In this document: positions 11,607 to 23,306 of the stretch, piece after piece
How the letters are laid out: each line of letters opens with the position of its first letter
How positions within the stretch are numbered: position 1 is the stretch's first letter
Origin: Sparassis latifolia
Lineage: Eukaryota; Basidiomycota; Agaricomycetes; Polyporales; Sparassidaceae
NCBI GenBank assembly: GCA_018466975.1
Contig: CM031554.1
Location: 1,364,001 to 1,428,000, forward strand
Direction of reading: 5' to 3'
Length of the DNA stretch: 64,000 nt
Translations under genes and position numbers: made by a program
Notes under the pieces: generated by a model
Told to the model about the DNA's origin: nothing
Databases searched by the model: none
What the model saw: only the letters and a program-made list of their open reading frames with translations

Positions 11607-12622
11607 ATGCCTGTGCGCGACATCCCGCGTACACCTTTTGCAGTGGAGCAACTCAAGCCAAGCTTCAGCTCGCCAACGTCATCTCAAGCTGGCTTCCGGC
11701 ATCGATTCTTGTGGTGGACGCAGGCAACTCGTGGGGGTCTGGCCCGGGGCAGGTAATGTTTATGCAGCCTTTGGGTCCGTCGTTGGCGGGCAATATAATG
11801 CCCTCGTTGAACCTCGGTATGCCTCGTTTGTTTTCTGGTGCCTGGGAGTTGGACTAACGACTATTATGTTCAGCCGCCTGTTGGTTGATCCCCCAGTGGG
11901 TGCCAATTCTGCGGACCCGATTCCTTCGCTTCCCTTCACGACTATCCCGCAGCCGCGTGAGTCCCTGGGCATCCACTTCATGTGAAATGATGCTGATCCG
12001 ATGAACTGTGTTGTGTCATCCAAGCCGTGGCCAAAATCTCGAGATTGTTGCAAGATAAGGAGTACCGCTCCGCGCAACCAGTTTCTGAGCATACCAGTTT
12101 GTCTCGAAATCATCGTGGTACTCTTCAGCTCGGCTGATAATTCTGTATTCATAACTACTAAGGACGACTGGTTTCGCATCGATCCCAGTTTGCTAGACCC
12201 TGCGTTGCTTACAGCTGAGATGATCAGTGAGTATCTTTTGCACTCATATGACCGAGTGCATGCCCTCATCTTTACCTCTGACTGCGCGTTACTCAGCGCC
12301 CAACCTCGGTGGTCAAAATGTTCTGCAGCTCCAAGCGTTGTTCGCCGCGGGGTTCGCCGTCTACCCCGGCGCCCCGCCTGCTCCTGGTATGACTGTGTTC
12401 TCTAAATCTCCGGATAGTTTTATTTTAACGCTGTGCTTATTACTCTCAGGATTCATGTGGAACAATAACACGGCTGAGCCATCTCAAGACTCCAACGACA
12501 GCGGCCAAGACACCTCTCGCCAAGTCGTATTCCCAGCCATTGCTCGTGAGTTCCCGTTACGTTTGTATCCTCGAGAATGATACTGATAGAGATTCGTCTG
12601 CGCAGCCGCGTACTGGGCGTAG
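11607..12622 (+). CDS. Hypothetical protein, multi-exon
   Basis: A tentative model, supported by splice signals more than by homology. It starts at the ATG at 11607 (MPVRDIPRTPFAVEQLKPSF). Later exons carry GGQYNALVEPRR (ending near 11819), LLVDPPVGANSADPIPSLPF (from near 11875), KISRLLQDKEYRSAQP, DDWFRIDPSLLDPALL (ending before gtgagt near 12230), GGQNVLQLQALFAAGFAVYP, MWNNNTAEPSQDSNDSG, and a short last exon ending AYWA-stop at 12620-12622. The last three introns have clean GT-AG ends and join in frame. The first intron would be only 37 nt and the fourth has a weak donor, so the 5' half is uncertain. The protein would be about 200 residues, proline and serine rich, with no signal peptide or membrane segment. 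No family recognised. Confidence 0.5.
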
Positions 12623-13635
12623 TGAGCATGCTCTTCAACTTCACTTTCACATGTGGCCCGATTGCCGTGCGGGCGCAAATTCGCTCTACGGATTGTGTTT
12701 TTTTCACTCTATCTTCAAGGATGCAAGTCACTCCTAGTTGTATTTGTAGTTCCCTTGCGCTATATTGATAGCTCTGCTGTGTCGTTGTGACAGCTGTTCA
12801 CTGCTGTCTTGCTTTGTACTGCTGTCGTCACTCTCGTCCTCGAATACTGTTTTGTATTCTCCGCTCTACCCAAGTAATACATCGTGTTGTTTTAGCGAGC
12901 GATGCCAATCAAATCAGTTACGATTACAAGTGCACTTGTGGTTCACTTGCTGTCGTAACTACTTTGCTCGGCATGTAACACCCCAATGTTTAAGCGTTCA
13001 CCTCTGCCCCGTCGTCCAAACACCGTCGCTCCCTGCAATATTCATAGGTCTCTCATCGCATGTCTTTTTTTCACCTCCTTCCCGCTTGTAAGCTTACAAT
13101 TTTTCCTATATATAATATTACTTGGAGTTCGATGCAAGGGAGGGAGGTTCCGCGTCTCCGACGTTCTTGCCTTATAAGGTAAGTCGGCTTCCCTTTTCGG
13201 CCTACGTCATCTCATTTCTCCGGTCGTCACCTACATTAGGAACGAGCGAATCACAGGTGGGAAAGGGTTTAAACTTTATTTCGTTCGCAGAGTACATATA
13301 TAAGGAGGTCGGCCCATCGCTTCGAGTTATTCCATCTTTCTCCCATATATCTCTCTGTCCCTGTGGTTGTAAGTGGTTTCTGGTGATGGGCCCTTGTACA
13401 ACTACAACGAAATTTTGTATGCATGCTAACGAAGGCTCCCATTTTAGCCCTCACGTTCACCAGGCTCTGCGGAACGTTCTTTCGCTTTACTGCCTGCACA
13501 TACAGAGCATTCTATTTGTCACCCGGGCCGACTCACTGTGTCCGCTTCGTCTCCCACAGCAACACCCCTTGCAACATCCCTTGCAACATCCCTTCAAGTG
13601 TTGAACGTTGGACGTCGAACTGGAAAGATGTTGGT

Positions 13636-13980
13636 TCGTTTTCCCATATTACAGTGCGTGCATGTAGCTCGTGTCGCGCGGTGTTTACTCTCTCAATCTG
13701 CATATCACGGATGAATGCCGACCGATCCTTTCCGATCATGCAGCGATTACGGGGCGTGGCGCTGCCGCATGCTGCTACCGCAGGCCATCCCCTTCGTGAC
13801 CCATATCGGAATATTCCGGTGCGCCACCAGAAGCCCTTCACAGCTAGTCGATCCCTCTTCCCAATCCCACGCGTCTGGCCTACCTGAAGTCAGTATACTC
13901 CGTCCAGATATTGCTGGACACCACTGAGAATAGCTCACATTTTGAAGTTCTTCTAACACACTGTTCCCAGACCCCCTCAC
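13636..13980 (+). repeat. Diverged direct duplication, copy A
   Basis: From TCGTTTTCCCATATTAC to the end of CAGACCCCCTCAC, this 345-bp block matches 14354-14723 in the same order with substitutions and small indels. Shared anchors include TTTCCGATCATGCAGCGATTA, CCATCCCCTTCGTGA, AGAAGCCC and CCACTGAGAATAGCTCACATTTT. No coding frame is conserved between the copies, and no terminal repeats or target duplications were seen. Unit identity unknown. Confidence 0.8.
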
Positions 13981-14353
13981 ACGGTCAACACGCTTCTCTC
14001 AGACAGTGACAGTGAGCTCTTGAGAACTTGTCCAAGAAGCCATCGACCGCGTCCCATGCTGAGCGTTGAGACCCAGCGCTCCCTATCTACCGAAAAATAC
14101 TTCGGTTCCCGGTGCTCTGTTCTGTTCGTCTGTGTCGACGATCTTTTGAAGATTATTCAAGCCGGGCGCTGAGTGCCGGAGACGTGCACAGGTACCAGAA
14201 AGTCATTCACCCGGATACCGCAAACTGAGATGTTGTGTCAACTGCCCAGGCTCTATCTATGGTAACTGCAGAGGATATTTCAAGGAGACCCCGAACTGTG
14301 GTCGCTGCAGCGCCAATGAGAAGGCTGTCTGCGCAAAGGCCATGCAGCGGAAA

Positions 14354-14723
14354 TCGTTTTCCCATATTACGGCGCGTGCATGTTACTCGTGTCGCGCAGT
14401 CTTCCTCTCTCGATCTGCATATCAGCTCATCGGTTACCACGGATGAATTGATTCTTTCCGATCATGCAGCGATTAGGGAGCGTGGCGTGCTGCTGCCGCA
14501 GTCCATCCCCTTCGTGAACCATATCGCGATATTCCAGTGCACCACTAGAAGCCCGTCACAGTCGACCCCTCGCGTCTTCCATCCCAATCCCACGTGTCAG
14601 AAGTTCACCTACTAAAGTCAGTAATAGGCTGTCCAGATATGCTGAACACTGATTGCCATGACCCCACTGAGAATAGCTCACATTTTCAAGTTCTTCTAAT
14701 ACACTGCTCCAAGACCCCTTCAC
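14354..14723 (+). repeat. Diverged direct duplication, copy B
   Basis: Second copy, about 370 bp, starting 718 bp downstream of copy A. It is a little longer because of small insertions (for example around CAGCTCATCGGTTACCACGG). Divergence suggests the duplication is old, unlike the LTR element at 3666-6365. Confidence 0.8.
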
Positions 14724-16717
14724 GTTGCTCTCCTTCCAACACCACTGAAGTCGGAATTTCATCCCACTTTCCAGCTGGAGTGATTGCAGAGTGAATCATA
14801 GCCCGACGTCAATCCTGTCTTGACTACCCGAGCAAGCAACTAGCTCGTCGATCGTGGATATTTACGGTCGTCGTCTGCCTCACTCGGTGTAGGGCGCGCG
14901 CCTGCAACGTGACATCCACGTGAGGTCACGGCGTCAAGTCTGGAGCTGCACGTGCGTGTTCCCGACACCTCGCGCCGGCCAGCAAGGAGATGCTCCTATC
15001 TCTCACGCGCACGACTCGATGATACACGCGAACATGTATCGATACCGGCTGCTTTTGACAGTTCATTAGCGAACCCCTGGGCCAAGAGCGAAAACCCGTG
15101 AGCGTCGGAGCTGCATTTATATGGATCGCTGTTACGCTGGGTGCGAAGGTGTCATCTTCAAGAGGGCTAATCTCCTGTGCGCGTAGGGTCATCCGGCGTT
15201 CCGTGAACGCGTGAACACGTACTCGAGTTAGAACGTGTACACGTGCGAGGCGGACTTTGCGTGTTTGCCGACGTACAGTTCAAAGCTTTGCGCTCCAGGA
15301 TTTTTTCATGATGCCGGGCGACTTTCGTGTGGTCTCTATATACGAAGGTGAGTGTCAGATGTAAGGCCGTGTGATGAGGCTGCTCATCAGCTGTTGGGTC
15401 ACTGGATGCGATAGTGCCATCATTCGGTGCCCCTGCTCATGTGCAGACGCGAGGCGCGGTTCCGGAAGTAAAAGTTTTTTGACCGATATGTTCTCGTTCA
15501 CACATGGGTGTTGGGTTACCGGGCCTGGTATGTTCTATCACTACCGCACGACAAAATTTTTGTCGAAGTCTGGCTTCCATTCGTCCAGTGCTTGTTCGCT
15601 CACCTGCTGACAGGATATTTCCCGCTGGCTGTTGGTTGTTTCTGGGCGAGCAACAGCTCGTTACAGTCGGAGAATACACGTCTACATGGTATGGTCCGAC
15701 GCCATTCGTCTCTGTGGGTCATGTCCTTGCTATGATTAGCTGCGCTATGTCGGCGAAATGAACAGGATCTGTACCTTGCACAACCATGGGGCATGCTCAT
15801 GTGCTTGTGGCCGCTGAATGTTTTGTTTCGCGTCAATGATGCCTACTCCTTGGCTGCTTATCTTCGCGTTTCAGTGCGGACCGCATACAGGCGGAAACAT
15901 CTGGTGACTGTTGGGTGTATGGGTATCGTTCTGGATAGGTCCATGATATTGATAGCTCCGTGAGTATCTTGTCTCCATGTCTTATGTGGCGATCAGCTGA
16001 AAAGAAGAAAAGTTCTTTCGTATATGCAGCGTTGCTTCGGACGCAGGCCGTCTGCTGAGTGGGACGCCCTTCGATGAAGCAAGGTGGCGGAGAGGAGATC
16101 CCGGAAGTGCGCACGCGATAGACAAAGAGAGTTGGGTGAATCGTGGACAGTGCATCTGAGATCTGCAGCGGGTATTAGGGTTGCTGCGTGCCGGCTCCTG
16201 GTTGGCTGGGAGGCGCCGGAGGCAGATTGTCGGCGACCGGATGTCGGACCGGAGCCTCCCTTGACGTCAAGCTTACCGCATCTGCGACGGAGCGTTCCAA
16301 TTGACTCCACCACTCAGTTCACGGCAGCTTTTTTTGCAATTTGGGTCGCTCGGGTCGGTAAACTCTACATGCGGGCTCCGAGGGTATTCTTATCCAGGAG
16401 GCCATGACCATGGAGCTTGTCAAACGTCCTCGCAATGGTGGTTCACTCATTATTCGGTTTCGGAATCGCCCATGCACTCTCATTGTCCTTCTCTTCCACC
16501 TCGAGGACAAACACGCACGTGTGGTCTCCTTGAGCACAAAAAACAACCGACTTGATCTTGCTCCGTGCCCTCGTTGTTTTGACCTCTAAAACGATCGGCC
16601 AGATCGCGGCTTTTTCCCGGTTCTAGAACTCGCGCGTCGCCACACTGCGCTTTGGCTCTGCTTACTGTGAGTGGCCCCGGCTCCTACATATGCCTTCTCT
16701 TTCTCCTCCAAACACTC

Positions 16718-19700
16718 ATGTCTTCTCCCGTCTATGTTCCCCTCAAAGACTTAAAAGATAACCCAGTTTCCTCGACTGGAACGGTCATGTCTGACGCGAG
16801 CAGCCCTCAACGCAGCCCACATGGCTCCAGTCCAACCCATCACTCTCAAGATGACAGACCCCCAGGCGGGACACGTAGATCAGGCGCGAAGACTGCTCGC
16901 AAGGTGCAGTGGGTGGAGAACGACCGGGAGCCGATTACGTCCATCCGCGCGTTGGACGAGCATGGGCTTGACGTACGCAACCTTCTCGGTCATGTCTCTG
17001 TTATCTTTTTGACCTCGTTCACAGCCGGAACCGTTTGAGACGCTGACCGACGCGCTCGAACGCCATCGGTCCGACTCCCCGTTGGCCGTGGTCGCTCGGA
17101 TGGCGCCGTCGCTCCAGACTCGGCGCTCTCATCTTCGTCCGAAGTGACGCTTGCGCCCATGCGGGACATTCCAGGCGAGGTGTTCATCGGCGTCGACGAG
17201 ACTGCTGGCCTGCCAGGTACAGGCACCGAGCAACATGCTGTCCACCAGGCGCAAAAGGTCGTGAGTGCGCACAAACGTGGTATTTTCGGGGGGTTTCGCC
17301 TTCCAGGCCATCACAATGAGCCGCAGAACGTCCGCCGGAGGAAGAGAGGCAGGAGTAGGACCAGAGGCTTATTCTCGCGCCACAGTGACGGCGAAGACTG
17401 GGACGGTGACACCGATGTAGAGAAATCTGCCGATTCGGGGCGCGCGACACCCGCGATGCAACCTGGCACGGGCGTCCTTGGTGCCCTCCTCGCGCTGTAT
17501 GACCATAGCTCCATCTCACAGTCCGGTCGGTCAACGCCAACGCCTTCGCGTTCCTCGTCCGACGAGCTTCGTCCGCCGTCTGTCTTAGGAAAGTCTTCCA
17601 CCTTTGACAGCATGGGAAGTACGGCCCCTTTGATATCCGGTGCACCCTCAGCATCATCCGCCTTCGGTGGCCCGCCACTGACGACCACGTCATCGAGGTC
17701 GTCGACTTTCAACTGGGCAAAGCCGTTCGTGCTGGGAGAGCAGCGGATGCCCCACGCCAGGAACGGAGCAGGCGTGTTTGGTCCGCTCATCGCCAGTACA
17801 GGTAACATTAGTGGGGTGGCGGCCCCCGCATCTAGCACACTCGCTCCCAATATCAAAAGACCTGGGTACCACTTATCGCGGTTCGTGATGCCCTTACATG
17901 ATTTACAACTCAATTGCTGATGTAGATTTTTCTCAGTTATTCGCTCGAAAGCAATTTGCCCACGTTGGAGACTGTTCAGAAGACCGTCCCGCGGTCGCGC
18001 AGCACGGATTTCGGGAGTCTACCTAACATCGAGACGACGGCAACCCTGTCGGAGGACACACACCAGGCGCGGTACTCACCCAGCGGCAGGCAGAAGTGGA
18101 CCGGTGTTCTGAAGGATTTGCCTAAGCGCGGCTGGAGCCGTCCGGGCACGCCTAGTACCACACCGAACTCACCGGAGGACGAGTGGATCCACGACAAGTA
18201 TATTTCGGAGGAAGAGCGCAAGCGTGAGCGCGCGGAGCGTCGGTTGAAGAGACGCAAGGCAACTATTTACGTGGGTAGCCTTCGTGAATGTCTGAATGCT
18301 ATGGGCTGACTTGCGTTTGTCTCGTAGATTACCCGCCACGTCGCGGCAATTGTCCAGCGGCAGGAGTTTATCCTAAAGCTGACGCGTGCGATGATGATGT
18401 TTGGTGGCCCGAGTCATAGGCTGCAGGCACAGATCATGTCGACGGCTAAGGTCCTTGAGATCCAACTGTCGTGCATGTATCTGCCAGATGTCATGCTCAT
18501 CTCGTTCGACGATGCTGCCACGAGCACGAGTAACATCAAGTTCATTCGCCAAGGTAGCGCACTCGATCTGGGCAAGCTGCAGGACGCATATGCACTGTAC
18601 TGGAAGGTGAGTGCCGAGTTCGGCCAGCTGTCTCCGAGCAAAATCTTACACACCGCCAGGTCATCCACGACGATATCTCGGTGAAAGACGCGTCGATCGA
18701 ACTTGACAACTTGATGCGGAACCCACCGCTGTACAAGATGTGGCAGCTCGTCATATTCGGTGGTTTCTGCTCATCGTCCATATGCAGCGTCAGCTTTAAT
18801 GGCTCGTTCATCGACTCGTTGATCTCGTTCCCGCTTGGGTGTATGCTCATCGTCATTCAGTTGTTTGCTGCTCGAAATGAGCTCTATTCTAACGTCTTCG
18901 AGTATGTAGGATATACTATATATCATTGGTTGTTGATATTCATTATGTCTTTGTGTGCAGGATCACTGTTGCTACTATCTTCAGTTTTATCGCCGCAGCG
19001 CTCTCCTCTACCCATCATTTTTGCTACTCCGCTGTTGCTTCGGCATCAGTGGTGCTCATCCTCCCTGTACGTCTCGCAGTCTACGTGTTCATTGTGCTGT
19101 TTTCTCATCCCCGTTGTGCGCCAGGGTTTCATCGTTCTGTGTGGCAGCCTGGAGCTCGCTACCCGCAACATCGTGTCCGGTGCCGTCCGCGTTTGTTTCT
19201 CATTCATATACTCGCTATTCCTTGGCTTCGGGCTGGCGATCGGGGCGACTGCGTTCTCGAAGATCACACACCAAGACTCCCTCCCGGGCGAGAACGACCT
19301 GACATGCTCGAGGAGCCACAACCCTGATGGTCCGTGGTGGCAGCAGACCCCATCCCTATGGTGGGGTACGTACCCTGCTCTTTGTCGCTGCGAACGCGTG
19401 ACTGATGAGCTGCACCAGCGTTCCTCACCGTGCCTCTGTACTCGCTCTCCCTCGGTCTGCGGAACCATGCGCCGTGGTGGAGGAAGGAAACAGTAAGTCC
19501 CGTTCCTGCGCTCGTGATTGGTAGCTGACGATCTCGTGTCTGTTTCAGCTGCTAGCTGTACTGGTATCCTCCCTTGGATGGGTTTCGAATCACTTCACGG
19601 GCACTAAGTTCCCTGGGCAGAGCGACGTCTCTGCTGCGGTTGGCGCCCTGGCGGTTGGGTTCACGTCTAATTTGTACGGCCGGTTCTTCAACGGCAATGC

Positions 19701-20000
19701 TTTTGTTATCATGGTGTGTCACTTCGCTCAATCTTATCACACGAAGATGAGCTGACTCCGTACCAGATTACCGGTATCCTCTTCCAGCTACCATCCGGCC
19801 TGGCGAACGGCGGATTGTTCACATTCGCGTCGAACGAGACGTCCGGCACGAATTCGAGTATGACGTACATGTCCGGGTTCGATACGGCGATGCAGCTCGT
19901 GTCCGTGTCCATCGGTCTCACCGTCGGGCTCGGCATCTCCCTCGTCATTGTCCACCCTTTTCCGTCCCGGCGGCGGGCTGGTGGTGTTTTCAGCCTTTGA
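16718..20000 (+). CDS. ThrE/Prm10-type integral membrane protein (DUF1212/DUF3815 transporter family)
   Basis: Predicted amino-acid exporter-like membrane protein, related to bacterial ThrE and yeast Prm10. A long Ser/Pro/Arg-rich cytosolic N-terminus (from MSSPVYVPLKDL at 16718) includes the conserved VLGALLALYDHS (near 17480). Exon 17937-18270 ends in a charged helix (EEERKRERAERRLKRRK). Then come ITRHVAAIVQRQEFILKLTR and MMMFGGPSHRLQ (18328-18606), the hydrophilic half of the ThrE domain. The membrane half follows in exons 18660-18901, 18961-19066, 19125-19365, 19419-19492, 19549-19713 and 19767-20000, with about nine or ten hydrophobic segments. These exons join in frame with good GT-AG ends. 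The intron near 16973-17040 is ambiguous: the frame after it only fits with a less usual splice pair. Substrate in fungi unknown. Confidence 0.93.
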
Positions 20001-21519
20001 TCTGCGTCACATCTCTCACACTATCGTCAGCAATATCGTCTGCTTCTATCCTCGCATCATCGTTCGCTCCATTAGAAGCCTTATTTCTCGATTCATCTCA
20101 TCTGCATCATTATCTCAACCACGATCCTACATCTGCAATAACACCATCCGCATCTGCATCTGCATCTTGCCCATCTCATTCTCTGAATTTATTCCGTCTT
20201 CCTCACCTGTACTGAAAAGGTTTCTTGTGTTGTTATCAGACAAAGTGCTGTGTAAATCTCCCTTGATCCTACCTTTGATCACAAATCCTTCCCGCCCGTT
20301 CTCCCGCATTTTCCGCAAATCTGGACCCACGTGTCTCCTGTTTCAGTTTCTTCTGTAGGAATAGCGTTTGTTAACATCTGTTACATCACGATCGTTTCTC
20401 TATACTACATAGACTACATAGTATTGGACATGACTTGTGCGTTTGCGTATGGTAGATTTAGATAGATAAAATGATACGATAGACTCTCTCTCTCGAGCCG
20501 CCGCTGAGATCGGATGCACAGTTGAGTGATGTAGATCGGGTGCTGGTTCTTACTAGCCGTGGTCTCGTAATGGGCGATTGAATTATACATCGACAGATCT
20601 GCGAGCTGCTGCGTAGACTCGGATGCCATGCATCAACTACTACATGGGTCCAGTGGACCACTCCAAAGTTCTGAATGACTAGGGCTCGCGTAGAAACTAC
20701 CGTACTAGTTATAGCGTGTGTTCTTAGTCACTGACTCACTGGTGAAAGTAACTGGCACAGAGAAGCCATCGGGGACGGGTTAACGTTGCAACGCCGTGGA
20801 AGGATCCACAGTATGGAGGACCTTGGGTGGATGTCCTTCAACACCAAACCACACCCGCCGACTTCAGACACACACCAACGACAACTTGTATTGCAGCTGC
20901 CAAGGTGTCCGAACTAGGGCTCAAGCGCTCAAGGAACGCAGCGACAAAGCCAGAGGGATCAATTATGATTACAAGTGCACTACCACCCTCCACCTACGGC
21001 GACGGCTACAATTACAATAAGAGCGATGCGACGACAACATTGCGAAAGCAGCGACAGTAACGGGCAACGTCGTTATACAAGTACAGGGACAAAAAGAGAT
21101 AGACGAAAGAGGAAGGAGAAAGAGACGAGAGACAAAAAGACGAGAAACAAAGAGGAGAAAGACAGAAGAGAAAAACCTCATCGCTTGACGCATGCCAAGC
21201 ACTTGCAGCACAGCAGCAGCAACCTAGTGCCAGACTGAAATGAGGACGTTAGGCATGGGGACCGTACACAAACTTACGTGTAAACTAAAGTCAAGCGACA
21301 GGGCGCCGCTCGAGCCGTCCATTCGTGCTCATGCAGTCACGTAGAGGAATCAGCGAATTGGTGAGCTCTGCAGAACCTGAAAGGTGAGTGAAGGATACAG
21401 TCGGTTATTACAGTCTCCGAGGGGAAGGAAAAGTGCATACTGGGGCTACGAGGAAGGGGGCGCGCTTATAGACATGCAGCAGTGCGCAGCCAAAATTGTA
21501 TGCCTTCGCTTGCAAATAT
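20001..21519. other. Intergenic / 3' flanks
   Basis: Begins with the 3' UTR of the ThrE-type gene (CATC/ATC-rich to about 20360) and ends with the 3' flank of the minus-strand gene at 21520. A purine-rich stretch at 21085-21180 (GAGAAAGAGACGAG repeats) is low complexity. No gene is supported. Confidence 0.5.
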
Positions 21520-23306
21520 TCACGCGGAGTAACCGACAGCAGGATCGGTAATCTCTGTGTCAAGTGAATGTCCAACGAACGTGAAACAGTCAGATATGCA
21601 GCAACAAGAGGAAAGAGACAATCACATACCCGGCGTGATCGCAGGCAAGGCAAGGTACTCGGGTGAGAGCTGACCGAACGATGCCACGAAGTACTCATCC
21701 CAGAGATCCTGTTCAATTGGACCATCGGGCAGAAATGGAGCTAGGCGAATAGCGGAGACGTGAGCGTGAGTTCAATCGGCCTAAACGAGCAGGACTCACA
21801 ACGCGGACGTGGAACGAGCACCGGCTGATATGCCGCTGGACACAGGAAAGTCAGTTGAGGCTTGAAGGTACCAGGTAAGAACGAGACGCACTATCATTCG
21901 GCAGTGGCATGGTCTGTTCCCCTATACCTGGCGTCGGTTGTAGCAGCGCGATGTCTCGTACTACTAACCGGTGAAGACGATATCGATAACACATAGCTGC
22001 AGAGGACGCGCGGAGACTTACCCATCAATACGACAGCCGGGATGGGGAGCCTGGACGTGGCCGGTGTGGAGACCTCCCACTGGTCGGAAACTAAACAAGA
22101 CAGTAATTAGTGGAAGGCTAAAAGCCTCCATAGAGAATGGAGGGATGTACCAGTCGGCAATGAATATGTCGAGCGTGTTGTCGTCCACGGGCGAGATCTC
22201 AGGGATAGCGCCGCCTGACTTGGGGGACGCGAGGGCCCCGTTCCAAGTATCGACGTCGACGAAGTTGAGGGACCGTTGTCGATCAGCTCCGATGCCACAG
22301 ACGAATCGACCGCGGTGACTACTGTTGTAGTGGCCACTGTCGAGGTGGCCACGGGCGAGGTAGCCATGGTTGAGGTGGCCACGGTCGAGATGTCCCAGGT
22401 CGTGGTGGCAGCAGCGTTCCTTGTCCATTGCCCCGCACCCTGAGCAACGGCCCCGCCGGCGTTTTTTCTGCCCTTTCGCACGGTCGTTGGCTGCTCGGGC
22501 TTATGGCCCTGCGTAACTTTGGCTGCAGTGCGCCTGCGCTTCTTTGGGGGCGCAGCTGCCTTAGGACCCGCCTCTGGTTTGTCGGACTCCTCCGCTTGGC
22601 GACCACGCTTCTTGCTTTGTGCCGCCGGAGGTGCAGGAGGTGTGGCCACCGGCGTGGCCATTGAAACTCGGGGGTACTGCATGACAACGACACGTAGTTA
22701 GTATCCATCCAGCAGTGCACATATCCGCCGACCTACCGGAAAGGACTTCAGAACGGCATCTGAGGGCAAGCTGCACCCCTCGTATGTGAAGGAAAGACTA
22801 CCGGCCTGAGGATATCATGAGCAGCGGCTTAGACGAAGAATCAAAGACTTACCTCCACGAAAGCCACTGCCAATTCCTTCGGGAACACAATGTGTGGCCA
22901 CATCAAGATATTACGAAGCTGGATGGTCACCGTCGATACACTGACACTAGCGAATCTCAAGCCTGACTTTCGTAATCCCTATACTCGAAGAAGTGGGGTG
23001 CACTGTGAATCGACGACTGATATGTACCTCGAGAGCCTCCCATAGCGCCTGCTCCATTCCCGCGTCTCTACCGGTATTACGGTCGAACATCGACCGGTAG
23101 GGGACAAAAAGTCCCTGGTTCTGTATGCCGTTCTGGCCGTCAGTGGGAGTATGAGTAAGGGTGAGACGATACAGCACCACTCTGTTGTCGGACATTTTTT
23201 GGTAGTCACTGCAGCGCAACCCCCGGAGCATGCAGTCCGTTTCGAGGTATTCGCTGACGAGGACACGAACCTCCAAGTCCTCAGAAATGGGTATAATCTG
23301 AGACAT
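21520..23306 (-). CDS. Hypothetical protein with NLS-like basic region and Val-Ala-Thr repeats
   Basis: Minus-strand, multi-exon, no family recognised. It starts at 23306 (MSQIIPISEDLEVRVLVSEY) with an N-terminal module including VLYRLTLTHTPTDGQNG. A second exon (near 22855-22955) encodes LRNILMWPHIVFPKELAVAF. A third (to about 22680) carries PPAAQSKKRGRQAEES and PPKKRRRTAAK, a bipartite nuclear-localisation type, then a low-complexity run built on ATSTVAT (22318-22400). Later exons carry ALASPKSGGAIPEISPVDD, IADWYIPP and PIEQDLWDEYFVASFGQ, ending GYSA-stop at 21520. The acidic, non-repetitive later exons argue for a true gene. The splice between the first two exons is not resolved (the direct frame meets TAG at 22947). 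Possibly nuclear. It resembles lineage-restricted Agaricomycete families. Confidence 0.6.
22318..22400 (-). repeat. GTGGCCAC-based coding minisatellite
   Basis: Seven or so imperfect units built on gtcgaggtggccac occur in a row. On the minus strand they encode VATSTMATSPVATSTVAT inside the hypothetical protein above. Length variation between strains would be expected. Confidence 0.7.

Larger units (their letters stand above)
12623..16717. other. Long intergenic region with a duplicated segment
   Basis: Four kilobases without a supported gene. A TATATAAG at about 13300 (plus) stands alone. The only structure seen is the diverged direct duplication described separately (13636-13980 and 14354-14723). 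Open frames in 13100-13900 and 14200-14600 cross those repeats and have no recognisable domain. The final few hundred bases are the 5' flank of the ThrE-type gene. Confidence 0.5.

Noticed and set aside
11760..12269. 169-codon open frame on the minus strand
   Set aside because: It lies opposite the spliced plus-strand model 11607-12622, whose splice signals and composition are better, and it has no recognisable domain.
17260..17310. 46-nt GTGAGT...TTCCAG segment as an intron in the ThrE-type gene
   Set aside because: Removing it shifts the frame into a stop. Reading through keeps AQKVVSAHKRGIFGGF and the downstream conserved VLGALLALYDHS in frame.
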